64,000 bases of DNA from Enterobacter bugandensis. GTDB lineage: Bacteria; Pseudomonadota; Gammaproteobacteria; Enterobacterales; Enterobacteriaceae. Every line of letters starts with the position of its first letter. The stretch's first letter is position 1. The notes beneath the pieces were generated by a model that had not been told where the DNA came from, ran no database searches, and saw only the letters and a list, made by a program, of their open reading frames with translations. The stretch lies in assembly GCF_900324475.1 (NCBI RefSeq), contig NZ_LT992502.1:2046001-2110000 (forward strand), read 5' to 3'. Of this stretch, positions 41,858 to 51,509 are shown in pieces. Both the position numbers and the translations under genes were made by a program.

Positions 41858-44800
41858 TCACCTTTCTTCTGCGGCTTTGCGCTGACTCCCCCACTGTAAC
41901 AGCAGGCTAAACGACGCGGGTAATACGGTCAGCGTTACCAGCGTCGCGACCAGCAGCCCGCCGATAATCGCATAGGCCATTGGCCCCCAGAATACCTGAT
42001 GAGAGATCGGAATCATGCCCAGAATGGCGGCGCAGGCGGTCAGACAGATGGGTCTGGCCCGATGCTCCGCGGCCGCCACAATCGCGGCATCGTTTGCCAT
42101 CCCTTGAGTAAGATTACTGTCTACCTCGCTAATCAGTATCACCGCGTTACGCACGATCATCCCCGCCAGGGCGATGACGCCCAGCAGCGCGACAAATCCC
42201 ATCGGCGTGCCGCCGGGCAGCATAGCCAGCACGATCCCCGGTAAACCAAACGGGGCCATCAGAAGCGCCAGCAGCATCCGGGAATATCGGCGCAACTGAA
42301 GCATCAGCAGCATCAACATGATGACAAGCGTCACCGGAAGAACGCTAAAAACGGAGCTGTTCCCCTTATCTGATTCGGCAACCGCGCCGCCTTCTTCTAT
42401 GCTGTAACCGGCAGGCAGCTCCGCGCGCAGCGTGTCGATCGCCGGACGCAGCGCCGCCGATACCGCTTCGGCCCTCAGCCCCGGCGCGAGGTCAGTTTGC
42501 ACCGTAATAAAAGGCAACCGCTGTCGACGCCAGATGACCGGATCGTCCACGTTCCAGACCAGCGTCGCGACGGCGCTGAGCGGAATTTTTTTACCGTCAT
42601 TCCCCTGAACGGTCAGCGAGGAGAGGGTGGCGGTGCTGTGACGTTCATTGTCCGTGGCCCGTAGCACCACGTCGACAAGGCGATCGTTATCCCTGACCGA
42701 GGTGACAACGCTGCCGGACCAGAGGGTATTCAAGGTGCGGGCGAGAGCTTCTGACGATATTCCTGCCGCCCTGGCCGCCGTCTGATTCACCTTCAGAGTA
42801 ATGATCCTCTCCGGCTCTCCGGCCGTCTGGTTAACCTCGCGCGACAGCGGCGATTGGCCAATCGCGTCGGCCAGACGGTTCGCAAGCGCCCGGACCTGCC
42901 GATAATCAGGCCCGCTCACCCGGTATTTGATTGGCCAGCCGACGGGCGGCCCAAGCTCCAGGGGCGACACGCGCGTGATGATGTCGCTAAACTGCGCCGC
43001 CAGCAGCCTGTTCAACTGCCCATGCAGACGATCCCGCGCCTGAAGATCCTTCGCCACCACCACAATCTGGGCGATGTTTTCATTTTCCAGCAGCACGTCC
43101 ATCGGCAGGTAAAAACGGATGGCTCCTGACCCGACGTACGTCGAGTAGCGCTCGATATTGCTGTTGCCGGCCAGCGCGTGTTCCAGCTTTTCCACCTCTC
43201 TTAACGTTTCGGGCTGCGACGCGTTGGCCGGAAGCGTCAGGCTGACCAGCAGCTCAGGCCGGTCCGACGCGGGGAAGAACTCACCCTGCATAAACGTCGT
43301 GCCGTACACGGACAGCCCCAGCGCGGAAAGCGCAATCAGCACGGTGGCGAGCCGGTGACGTAGCGCCAGCCCTAAAAGCCGCCCGTACCCGCGCGCGATC
43401 CTTCCAGGGCCTGCCGCGCGATGTCTGACCTTCTCCGGCAGCAGCCACGTACCCGTCAGCGGCGAAAACAGGATCGCGACAACCCAGGAGCAGAGCAGGG
43501 CAATCAGCACTACCGCAAACAGGGAAAAACAATATTCACCGGCGCTGGAGGCCGCAAAACCAACGGGAATAAACCCGGCAATCATCACCAGGGTTCCGGT
43601 GAGCATCGGGAAGGCCGTCGTTTTGAATGCATGGGTGGCCGCATGCCGACGGGAATCTCCGGCTTCCAGACGGGAGACCATCGTTTCGACGGCGATCATG
43701 GCGTCATCCACCAGCAGACCCAGCGCAATGATCAGCGCCCCAAGCGAGATACGCTGAAGCCCGATGCCGGCGAGCATCATGCCGGCAAATGTCATGGCGA
43801 GCACCAGCGGAATGGCCGCAGCCACCACCAGCCCCGCCCGCAAACCCAGCGAGACAAATGAAACCGCCAGCACGATAACAACAGCTTCAATAAGCACCCG
43901 GACAAAACCACTTACCGCGTCACTGACCACCGCCGACTGATCGGCAACTTTCACCATCTCAATACCGTGCGGCAGCCCGGCGCTGAGGACTGTCATTCTG
44001 GCGTTCAGCGCGGCGCCAAAACGCAGCATGTTGCCCGTTGGCGCCATTGACACCGCCAGCCCGATGGCCGGTTTGCCGTTTACCCGGTACGCGGGGGCCG
44101 GTGGCTCGGCGGCTTCCCGGGTGACAGTGGCGATATCGGTCAGCGGAATATAGCGATTGTTAATGTGCAGCGTGACGGCGCGTAAACTCTCTTCGGACGT
44201 GAGCGCCCCGCTGACCTTGATCGCGATGTTCTCCTGCCCGGTACGCATAACGCCAGCTGGGACAACCGCGTTTTGCGCCCGCAGCGCATCGGCGACCGCC
44301 TGAATATCCAGTCCCATACCCGCCAGACGGGCCGGAGAAAAGGCGAGAACCATCTGATCCTGCTGTTCGCCCAGCAGGGTGGTTTTGCCGATATCTGGCA
44401 AGGAGGCGAGCTCACGACGTATTGTCTCAACGCGATCCCGCACTTCCCGTAAGGTATAGCCGTCGGGAATAAAGCCGTAAATCGTGCCGAACGTATCGTC
44501 AAATTCGTCGTTCACGGCCGGGCCCTGAACGCCTTCCGGTAAAGACGGCGCGATGTCCTGCATTTTTTTGCGGATCTGATACCAGATGTCCTGCACCTTT
44601 TGCGGTGGGGTATTGTCACGGAGATTCAAATGGATAACCGTGCTCCCGGCACGGGTTTCACTTTCGAGATAATCAAGCCAGGGCGTTTCCTGCAGCTTTT
44701 TTTCAAGCGTATCGGTCAGCAGACGGGTGGTGTCCGTTACGGACGCGCCCGGCCACTGCGCGGAGACGACCGCCGTTTTAATGGTAAAAACCGGATCTTC

Positions 44801-44929
44801 ATTACGCGGCAGTTTTTCATAGCAGAACACGCCCATCGCCACGATCAGCAGCATGAAGAAACTGACCATCTGCTGATGGTTAAGCGCCCATGCGGACAGG
44901 TTAAATTTCGCTTCCGGTTTCGTGTTCAT
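41858..44929 (-). CDS. RND efflux transporter permease subunit
   Basis: 1023 aa, full length for the AcrB/MexB fold. It has N-terminal TM1, two large periplasmic loops (~40-330 and ~560-860), and 12 membrane helices. The TM4 proton-relay pair is in 'ALGLLVDDAMIAVE' (two Asp). It exports toxic compounds with the adjacent adaptor. The start overlaps the adaptor stop (ATGA). It lacks the AcrB-type start and looks like the VmeI/TriC-type branch; substrates are unknown. Confidence 0.9.
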   Translation of the reverse strand: MNTKPEAKFNLSAWALNHQQMVSFFMLLIVAMGVFCYEKLPRNEDPVFTIKTAVVSAQWPGASVTDTTRLLTDTLEKKLQETPWLDYLESETRAGSTVIHLNLRDNTPPQKVQDIWYQIRKKMQDIAPSLPEGVQGPAVNDEFDDTFGTIYGFIPDGYTLREVRDRVETIRRELASLPDIGKTTLLGEQQDQMVLAFSPARLAGMGLDIQAVADALRAQNAVVPAGVMRTGQENIAIKVSGALTSEESLRAVTLHINNRYIPLTDIATVTREAAEPPAPAYRVNGKPAIGLAVSMAPTGNMLRFGAALNARMTVLSAGLPHGIEMVKVADQSAVVSDAVSGFVRVLIEAVVIVLAVSFVSLGLRAGLVVAAAIPLVLAMTFAGMMLAGIGLQRISLGALIIALGLLVDDAMIAVETMVSRLEAGDSRRHAATHAFKTTAFPMLTGTLVMIAGFIPVGFAASSAGEYCFSLFAVVLIALLCSWVVAILFSPLTGTWLLPEKVRHRAAGPGRIARGYGRLLGLALRHRLATVLIALSALGLSVYGTTFMQGEFFPASDRPELLVSLTLPANASQPETLREVEKLEHALAGNSNIERYSTYVGSGAIRFYLPMDVLLENENIAQIVVVAKDLQARDRLHGQLNRLLAAQFSDIITRVSPLELGPPVGWPIKYRVSGPDYRQVRALANRLADAIGQSPLSREVNQTAGEPERIITLKVNQTAARAAGISSEALARTLNTLWSGSVVTSVRDNDRLVDVVLRATDNERHSTATLSSLTVQGNDGKKIPLSAVATLVWNVDDPVIWRRQRLPFITVQTDLAPGLRAEAVSAALRPAIDTLRAELPAGYSIEEGGAVAESDKGNSSVFSVLPVTLVIMLMLLMLQLRRYSRMLLALLMAPFGLPGIVLAMLPGGTPMGFVALLGVIALAGMIVRNAVILISEVDSNLTQGMANDAAIVAAAEHRARPICLTACAAILGMIPISHQVFWGPMAYAIIGGLLVATLVTLTVLPASFSLLLQWGSQRKAAEER

Positions 44930-46074
44930 GGCTGAACCTCCCCGGGTACCACCGGCTCTCCGGAACGGAGTTTGCTCACGCCAGCCGTAATCACCCGGTC
45001 GTCTGGCTCAAGGCCGGAGGCGATAATCACCGAGGAGGCCGTATAGCAGGCAGGCACCACCGCGCGCAGCTGCGCCTGCGAATGCGGGTTAATCACGAAC
45101 ACCGCCGGTCTATCTCCTGTTCGGCTCAGCGCCGATGCGGGAATGACGTAACCTCGCGGGCCAGTCGAGGGCAGGGTGACGGTGACGCTGGCACCCAGCG
45201 CTAGCGCCGCTGGCGGGTTTATCAGGGTGGCTCTGACGCGCCAGGTGCGGGTCTGAGGATCGGCCTGCGGGGTGATATCCCGCAGCACGGCAGATGCCTG
45301 TATCGACGGGGCGCTGAGCAGGGAAACCCGCAATTCCGCCTTATCCAGCGGCGGTATCGCATCGGGCGTGGCGATATCAAACGCTACGTCGCGGGCTTCG
45401 CCGGTTGCCAGCGTAAGCACCGTCTGTCCCGCGCTGACAACCTGGCCCGCAGAGGCGCTCACCTCGGTGATCGTGCCGGTTTGTGGAGCGATAAGGCGCG
45501 TCCAGCCAAGGCTTTCGCGGGCGTTACGCCACGCGGCCTCGCTACTTTTTAATCGCGCGCGGGCGACAAGCCAGTCCGCGCGGGCGCTGTCGAGTTGCGT
45601 GCGGGCTATTGCGCCCGTCGGCATGAGCTTTTGCATTCGGCTGACGTTAAGCGCGGCAACCTGCGCTGAGGCTGTGGCCCCTTCATAGTCGGCCGTTGCG
45701 CTGTCGAGCTGATTTTGTCCGGTGGTATTTTCAAGTGTGGCCAGCAGCTGTCCGGCATTAACCCGATCGCCAATATCAACGCTGCGCGTCAGTATTCGCC
45801 CCCCGGTTTGAAAGCTCAGCGTCGTTTCATCGCGGGCATGGATCTCACCGGTCCTTTCCAGCGCGGGGAGGGTTTGGGCTGTACGTACGACGACGTAGCG
45901 CACCTTACGCACTGGGGCAGGCTTATTTTCCTGTTTGTCACCGCAGCCGGTGAGCGGAAAAATCACCAGCGCGAGCAGGACCAGAGGGAGAAAATTTACC
46001 CAGGAAAGAGTGCGCGCCACGCCGTACAGATGGTGCAGGCAGTGGCGGAGGGAGAGAACAAATTCGTCTGACAT
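44926..46074 (-). CDS. RND efflux periplasmic adaptor (membrane fusion lipoprotein)
   Basis: 382 aa. Lipobox LTGC has its Cys at residue 44, after 'FLPLVLLALVIFP', so the mature protein is anchored to the inner membrane. A 25-residue N-terminal stretch before the hydrophobic core is unusually long; the true start could be internal, but the ATG at 46074 has a good GGAGCGG ribosome-binding sequence. HlyD-type lipoyl halves flank a coiled-coil hairpin (~105-170). No outer-membrane channel gene follows, so TolC is the likely partner. Confidence 0.88.
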   Translation of the reverse strand: MSDEFVLSLRHCLHHLYGVARTLSWVNFLPLVLLALVIFPLTGCGDKQENKPAPVRKVRYVVVRTAQTLPALERTGEIHARDETTLSFQTGGRILTRSVDIGDRVNAGQLLATLENTTGQNQLDSATADYEGATASAQVAALNVSRMQKLMPTGAIARTQLDSARADWLVARARLKSSEAAWRNARESLGWTRLIAPQTGTITEVSASAGQVVSAGQTVLTLATGEARDVAFDIATPDAIPPLDKAELRVSLLSAPSIQASAVLRDITPQADPQTRTWRVRATLINPPAALALGASVTVTLPSTGPRGYVIPASALSRTGDRPAVFVINPHSQAQLRAVVPACYTASSVIIASGLEPDDRVITAGVSKLRSGEPVVPGEVQP

Positions 46075-46152
46075 AACGCCGCTCCATAAAGATGAGGGCG
46101 TTATTAAATGTGCGCTACGTCGAGAAAGATTCGATGTTCTGTCAAGGGTTTA

Positions 46153-47349
46153 TCAAGAGTGGATATTTTTATTACCGGACGGCTGCCAGGGTAACAAAAT
46201 ACGCACAGCAAGGCCGCCCGTTTCCGGTAATGAGGCCTCGATCGTGCCCCTATGTGCCTGACAAATCGCCCGGGCGATAGACAAACCGAGGCCGCTGCCG
46301 CCGGAATGCCGCGCGCGGGACTGCTCCTCACGGCTAAAGCGCTTAAACATGTCCGGTAAGAACTGGGGGGATACGCCCGGTCCGTCATCGTGAAATTCAA
46401 TGGCGTAATGCCTGCTGGCGTAGTGCAGCGCCACCTCAAGATGGCCGCCTTCGCGCCCGTAGCGTAGTGCATTTTCAATAAGGATAGTAAATACCTGCCC
46501 CATGCGGAACGCATCGCCTCTGAACGGGCACGTACGCGGGTTACGCAGCGTAATCGTAAAATGATGCGCTTCGGCCTGCGGCATGATCCAGGCCGCCCGC
46601 TCCTGAATAAGCTCATCCAGAGAAAAGGCCTGCTCTTCCAGCACCAGATTTCCCGCGTCCGCTAACGAGAGAAGGTGAAGCTCATCGGTCAGGCGATTAA
46701 GATGCTGAAGCTGTTTCATCACCATTTCCAGCTGCATCGGGCTGGCATCAAACACACCGTCCAACATGCCCTGCAGACGACCAATGGCGGCCGTCAGGGG
46801 CGAACGCAGCTCGTGCGCCATCGCGACGTGCGAGGCGCGGAGCTCTTTTTCATAGCGGGCGAGTTGCCCCGTCATGGAGTTAAAGTCGTTTGCAAAGCTG
46901 ACCATTTCCGCTGGCGCATCCTTGACCAGTTCAGCCTGACGGCCAAACTGCCCGTCGGCGACATCTTTGGCGGCATCGCGAAGACGGCTGAACTGCAGCG
47001 CCAGCGGTCGGGCGTGTTTTAACCCCATCACCACAATAAACGGGATCATCACCAGCACCAGCAGGGCCACCGTAACCCAGTCCGCAGAGGCGATGGATGG
47101 CGTGGAATAACTCAGCCCCCACCAGGTATCCACAATGCTGTGGAAGCGGGCCGGATCGGCCTGTGGGTTCTGGCTGAGCGTCAGAAATTCCTGCCGGACC
47201 GCCGCTGGCATTCTGCCCATTATCCAGTAGTTCTGTACCGCATAACGTAGCCACATGCAGGTGGCAATGACGATCACGCTGCCGATGGCCAGTGCCAGGA
47301 TACGCGCGCAAATCCAGCGCCAGAGAGAGGAGTGCCGGTTTTTTATCAT
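46153..47349 (-). CDS. Sensor histidine kinase, AdeS/BaeS-like
   Basis: 398 aa. Two membrane segments (~13-36 and ~88-108) enclose a short periplasmic sensor. HAMP, H-box 'AMAHELRSPLTAAIGRLQGM', N-box 'LIENALRYG', and G-boxes 'DDGPGV' and 'GGSGLGLSIAR' follow. The 'RLQGMLDGVF' segment resembles Acinetobacter AdeS. It starts at the ATGA overlapping the response-regulator stop and lies 78 bp before the efflux adaptor, so it probably controls this pump. Confidence 0.9.
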   Translation of the reverse strand: MIKNRHSSLWRWICARILALAIGSVIVIATCMWLRYAVQNYWIMGRMPAAVRQEFLTLSQNPQADPARFHSIVDTWWGLSYSTPSIASADWVTVALLVLVMIPFIVVMGLKHARPLALQFSRLRDAAKDVADGQFGRQAELVKDAPAEMVSFANDFNSMTGQLARYEKELRASHVAMAHELRSPLTAAIGRLQGMLDGVFDASPMQLEMVMKQLQHLNRLTDELHLLSLADAGNLVLEEQAFSLDELIQERAAWIMPQAEAHHFTITLRNPRTCPFRGDAFRMGQVFTILIENALRYGREGGHLEVALHYASRHYAIEFHDDGPGVSPQFLPDMFKRFSREEQSRARHSGGSGLGLSIARAICQAHRGTIEASLPETGGLAVRILLPWQPSGNKNIHS

Positions 47350-48041
47350 GGTTGTCTGAACCTGTATCCCACGCCGCGAACGTTAATCAACACGCCGGAA
47401 ATACCCGCCGCTTCGAGTTTTTTACGCAGGTTATAAATATGGGTGTCCACCACGCGCTCCAGCGCCTCGCTTTCCGGCAGACAGTGTTCCAGCAGGTACT
47501 GACGGGAAAAGGGGCGTGCGGGAGAGCGCAGCAGCGTTGCCAGAAGCGAGAATTCCGTTGGCGTAAGATCGAGCATCACGGGCGCGTCGCCGCCGTTATC
47601 CACGCTCGCCACAATGGCGGCCACATCCACCTCCAGCGTTTGCCAGCGAAGGATCTCGTCGTCTGTCTCTTTTTTACTGCTGCGTCGCAGCACCGCCTGT
47701 ACGCGAGCCACGACTTCTCCCGGATGATAGGGTTTCACAACATAATCATCGGCACCGTACCGCAGGGCACCAATGCGATCGGGGGTGTCGCCCATGGCGG
47801 TGACCATGATCACCGGTACATCGCTTTTACGACGCAGTCCGGCCAGCACTTCGGTGCCGTTAAGCCCGGGCAGCATCACGTCCAGCAGGATGAGGTCGGG
47901 TTTCCACCGCTGCGCCATATCCAGCCCGGAAAGACCGTCTCCGGTAATGGTGACATCGTAATTTTCACGACGTAAATAGGCTTCAAGCACGCCAGCCGCA
48001 TCGGCGTCATCTTCAATAATCAGCACTCTTCTGGACAACAT
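47346..48041 (-). CDS. OmpR-family response regulator, AdeR/BaeR-like
   Basis: 231 aa from the ATG at 48041 (AAGGTGA ribosome-binding sequence); an upstream start would add 9 residues. Receiver Asp in 'PDLILLDVMLPGLNG', 'VMVTA' and the switch Lys in 'DDYVVKPY', then a winged helix with 'VVDTHIYNLRKKLE' at the C-terminus. It is the first gene of an apparent regulator-kinase-adaptor-permease operon and is divergent from mipA. Confidence 0.9.
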   Translation of the reverse strand: MLSRRVLIIEDDADAAGVLEAYLRRENYDVTITGDGLSGLDMAQRWKPDLILLDVMLPGLNGTEVLAGLRRKSDVPVIMVTAMGDTPDRIGALRYGADDYVVKPYHPGEVVARVQAVLRRSSKKETDDEILRWQTLEVDVAAIVASVDNGGDAPVMLDLTPTEFSLLATLLRSPARPFSRQYLLEHCLPESEALERVVDTHIYNLRKKLEAAGISGVLINVRGVGYRFRQP

Positions 48042-48165
48042 CCGTTCACCTTGACCGTTTCTTAACACTATCCCGACGATTCATTGATTTAGCCAAACCA
48101 TACTGCGCCAACATTGTGTGGCAGACCCTGAATCAGCAGACGCCAGCGTCTGCGTGGAGAACAGT

Positions 48166-48951
48166 ATGATAGCGATAAAAAAAGGCCTGTATATGACCGT
48201 TCCGCTTCTGATGGCCGTTGCCTCAGGTGTGCAGGCGGATGATGACGCCGCTTCCGGCTCTTTAACCGTCGGGCTGGGCGGTCACTATGCCCCCCGTTAT
48301 TCAGGCTCAGACAAGCAGGTGTGGCAGGTGGTTCCTGTGCTGCAGGGGCGCAAGGGTGCTTTCTTTATTGATGCACAAAAAGGAGTGGGATATGACCTGC
48401 AAAACGACAGCGGTTGGTACCTGGAACATACGCTGGGTTACGACCTCGGGAGGGCAGAGAAAAATTCTGGCTGGCGTGAGGGCGCAAACAATCTGAAGGG
48501 GATGGGGGACATTGATGCCACCCTGAATACCGGCCTGGCCGTCGGCTGGCAGGCTGCGTCCTGGCTAAGCGTTGAGGGTAAGGCGACGCTACCGTTAACG
48601 GACAGCCAGGGCGTAAGTTATCAGGCGTCCGTTACGTTGATTCCCCTACAAAACAGCGAGGACACGATCGCCCTTCAGTCTGCGGCTCTGTTTGGCGACA
48701 GCCGTTATCTGAATACCTGGTATGGGGTCAGCGAGCAGCAGAGCCGCCGCACCGGCTATCGCCGCTATTCAGCGCCGGGGGGATTTTATGGCGTCGACAC
48801 CAGCCTGACCTGGAGCCATCAGTTCGATGCTCACTGGGGAACGGTCCTGAGCGCGGACTATACCTGGCTTGGCGACCATGCGAATGAAAGCCCAATAGTG
48901 ATGCGGCGTAATGAGGGGTCTGCAACCGCCGCTATCACCTGGACATTTTAA
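48166..48951 (+). CDS. mipA: MipA/OmpV family outer-membrane protein
   Basis: 261 aa from the ATG at 48166 with GGAG upstream. Signal peptide MIAIKKGLYMTVPLLMAVASGVQA, then alternating beta strands ending in 'AAITWTF', the terminal aromatic typical of outer-membrane beta-barrels. MipA scaffolds MltA and PBP1B in E. coli; several paralogues are regulated by neighbouring two-component systems. It is divergent from the response regulator across a 124-bp gap, a probable shared control region. Confidence 0.85.
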   Translation: MIAIKKGLYMTVPLLMAVASGVQADDDAASGSLTVGLGGHYAPRYSGSDKQVWQVVPVLQGRKGAFFIDAQKGVGYDLQNDSGWYLEHTLGYDLGRAEKNSGWREGANNLKGMGDIDATLNTGLAVGWQAASWLSVEGKATLPLTDSQGVSYQASVTLIPLQNSEDTIALQSAALFGDSRYLNTWYGVSEQQSRRTGYRRYSAPGGFYGVDTSLTWSHQFDAHWGTVLSADYTWLGDHANESPIVMRRNEGSATAAITWTF

Positions 48952-48979
48952 AATCGCGGAGCACGAGCGGACGAGAAGA

Positions 48980-49327
48980 TTATTTCTTCTTATCCATCAT
49001 CGTTTTTAAATCGGCAAACGGGTTAAACGTGGCGACACCCACGTCTTTTTGCGCGTCTTCACCGGCGACTACGGTGGTGCCGTACTGATCCGCTTCGGTG
49101 TATTTTGAATGCTCGTGATCGTGGCAAAACAGGCACAACAGCTCCCAGTTGCTGCCATCTTCCGGGTTGTTAGTATGGTCATGATCGATATGGTGAACCG
49201 TCAATTCACGCAGGTTGGAATAGACGAACTCCCGCGAGCAGCGTCCGCAGACCCAGGGATAGATTTTTAATGCTTTCTCGCGATAGCCGCTTTCCAGTCG
49301 CGCGTAGTTTTTAGGGATCAGAGCCAT
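48980..49327 (-). CDS. yajD: HNH nuclease family protein YajD
   Basis: 115 aa, the length of E. coli YajD and nearly identical in segments. HNH metal finger: two CxxC pairs ('CGRCSREF' and 'LLCLFCHDHEHS') around 'LTVHHIDHDHTNNPEDGSNW'. Presumed DNA nuclease, cytoplasmic. In E. coli it lies near tsx, far from this neighbourhood. Confidence 0.94.
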   Translation of the reverse strand: MALIPKNYARLESGYREKALKIYPWVCGRCSREFVYSNLRELTVHHIDHDHTNNPEDGSNWELLCLFCHDHEHSKYTEADQYGTTVVAGEDAQKDVGVATFNPFADLKTMMDKKK

Positions 49328-49504
49328 TGCCGGTTTTACCTGCCATGAAAAAAGTGGGGGATATTATATCCATTATGGAGCGGAATGACGAACCCCGCTA
49401 TTCCGTCAATTTATTTGATGCTTTCCGTTAAATAAACGGCATTTATTCTTACCGGGTAATGCGTAAAGTGGACAGAACGCAACGCATTATCAGGACACAG
49501 GGTT

Positions 49505-50530
49505 ATGAAAAAGATCGGTTTTTTATCGTTTGGTCACTGGACGCCTTCTCCGCAGTCCGGCACGCGCTCGGCGGCAGACACGCTGCTGCAGTCCATCGAC
49601 CTGGCCGTGGCCGCTGAAGAACTGGGCGCGGACGGTGCCTATTTCCGCGTGCACCACTTCGCCCGTCAGCTTAGCTCGCCGTTCCCTCTGCTGGCGGCAA
49701 TAGGTGCGAAAACGAAAACCATTGAAATCGGTACGGGCGTGATTGATATGCGCTATGAAAACCCGATGTATATGGCCGAGGATGCGGGCGCGGCGGACCT
49801 GATTTCCGGCGGCCGTTTGCAGCTTGGCATCAGCCGCGGCTCTCCGGAGCAGGTCATTGATGGCTGGCGTCATTTCGGCTATGTCCCGCAGGAAGGGGAA
49901 AACGAAGCGGACATGGCGCGCCGTCATACCGAGGTGCTGCTTGAGGTGCTGCGCGGCGAAGGGTTTGCAAAGCCGAATCCACAGCCGATGTTCCCCAATC
50001 CGCCTGGGCTGCTGCGCCTGGAACCGTATTCTGAAGGGCTGCGGGAGCGTATCTGGTGGGGCGCCGGTTCAAATGCGACGGCGGTATGGGCCGCTAAGCT
50101 CGGCATGAACCTGCAAAGCTCAACCCTGAAAGACGACGAAACCGGCGAACCGTTCCATATTCAGCAGGCAAAACAGATCCGCGCGTACCGTCAGGCGTGG
50201 AAAGAGGCAGGGCATGCGCGCGAGCCGCGCGTCTCGGTCAGCCGCAGTATTTTTGTCCTGATGGACGACCGCGACCGGATGTACTTCGGCGCCAGCCGCA
50301 ACGACAGCGATAGCGTTGGGTATCTTGATGAAAAAACGCGCGCGATCTTCGGGCGCAGCTATGCCGCGGAGCCGGACAAGCTGGTTGAACAGCTGAAGAA
50401 GGACGAGGCGATTGCCGAGGCTGATACGTTATTACTGACCGTACCGAACCAGCTCGGTGTGGATTACAATGCGCACGTGATTGAGTCCATTCTCAAACAT
50501 GTCGCACCGGCAATGGGCTGGCGCGATTAA
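49505..50530 (+). CDS. LLM-class flavin-dependent oxidoreductase
   Basis: 341 aa luciferase-like monooxygenase (F420/FMN barrel). Visible: 'AEELGADGAYFRVHHFARQL' (~38), 'IEIGTGVIDMRYENPMYMAE' (~76), and 'GRLQLGISRGSPEQVIDGWR' (~105), matching the flavin-binding side of the family. Substrate unknown. It is followed 28 nt later by an MDR-type reductase on the same strand, suggesting a two-gene redox unit. Confidence 0.87.
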   Translation: MKKIGFLSFGHWTPSPQSGTRSAADTLLQSIDLAVAAEELGADGAYFRVHHFARQLSSPFPLLAAIGAKTKTIEIGTGVIDMRYENPMYMAEDAGAADLISGGRLQLGISRGSPEQVIDGWRHFGYVPQEGENEADMARRHTEVLLEVLRGEGFAKPNPQPMFPNPPGLLRLEPYSEGLRERIWWGAGSNATAVWAAKLGMNLQSSTLKDDETGEPFHIQQAKQIRAYRQAWKEAGHAREPRVSVSRSIFVLMDDRDRMYFGASRNDSDSVGYLDEKTRAIFGRSYAAEPDKLVEQLKKDEAIAEADTLLLTVPNQLGVDYNAHVIESILKHVAPAMGWRD

Positions 50531-50558
50531 GTATTCCGCCGTCAGCCGTGAGATCGTA

Positions 50559-51506
50559 ATGGAAAATCTGGCCCTCTGGTATCGCCGTTTTGGCGAGCCA
50601 GAATCTGTTCTGCAACCTGAAACTGCGCCGCCGGGCGCGCTTGCGCCAGGATACCTCCGTGTGCAAATGCTGTATGCGCCGGTGAACGCGTCCGATCTCA
50701 TTCCCATTACCGGCGCTTACCGTCACAGAACCCCGCTGCCCGCCGTCGCGGGGTATGAAGGCGTCGGCGTTGTCATTCAGGCGCCCGCGTCTTTTGCGCA
50801 TCTGCCGGGTAAACGCGTTCTGCCGCTGCGCGGGCAGGGCACCTGGCAGCGCTATGCGGATTGCCCGGCAGAGTATGCGATCCCCGTGCCTGATGATGTC
50901 GATTCACGCCTGGCCGCGCGGGCCTATATCAACCCGCTGGCGGCGCAGATGATGTTGAGCCACTATCCACCGCGGGGAAAGCGGGTGCTGCTCACGGCCG
51001 CCGGTTCGGATTGCGCCATCCTGCTCGGGCAGTGGGCGCGTCTGGCGGGGGCAGAGGCGGTGTACGGTATTCATCGTTCGCCCGTTCACGCTGAACGGCT
51101 GGCGGCGATGGGGATCGTTCCTGTCGCACAGCATGACATGCAGCGGATTCTCTCCGTTGCCGCGCGTGCCGACGTCGTTTACGATGCAACCGGCGGGGCG
51201 CTGGCGGAAGCGATCCTGAGCGTGCTGCCGGAGCAGGGCATATTTGTCTGCTACGGGCTGCTCTCCGGGCAGACCTTCCGCCAGCAGCGGCCCCTGCCGC
51301 GCGTGGCGTGGTTCCATATTCGTAACTATCTGGATGGGCTCAGCGCAGAGGCGTGGCGCGCGGAGTTCGATCAAATCTGGCCCCGGATGCGCGCCAGTGA
51401 ATACAGCCCCGGAACGGTGTACCCTCTGACGGACTGGCAGAGGGCGCTCAGGGCTTACCGTGAAGGAGGAAGGGCAAGCAAGCCCCTCATGTCGATGGCG
51501 GAATGA
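50559..51506 (+). CDS. MDR-family (zinc-free) alcohol dehydrogenase / enoyl reductase-like
   Basis: 315 aa from the ATG at 50559; an in-frame upstream start would overlap the LLM gene. GroES-like N-terminal half ('YAPVNASDLIPITGAY', 'AGYEGVGVVIQAP') resembles MECR/quinone reductases and lacks the zinc ligands of ADH. Rossmann half 'VLLTAAGSDCAILLGQWARL' replaces the usual GGxxxVG. Probably an NADPH-dependent reductase acting with the preceding flavoprotein. Confidence 0.82.
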   Translation: MENLALWYRRFGEPESVLQPETAPPGALAPGYLRVQMLYAPVNASDLIPITGAYRHRTPLPAVAGYEGVGVVIQAPASFAHLPGKRVLPLRGQGTWQRYADCPAEYAIPVPDDVDSRLAARAYINPLAAQMMLSHYPPRGKRVLLTAAGSDCAILLGQWARLAGAEAVYGIHRSPVHAERLAAMGIVPVAQHDMQRILSVAARADVVYDATGGALAEAILSVLPEQGIFVCYGLLSGQTFRQQRPLPRVAWFHIRNYLDGLSAEAWRAEFDQIWPRMRASEYSPGTVYPLTDWQRALRAYREGGRASKPLMSMAE

Positions 51507-51509
51507 CGG

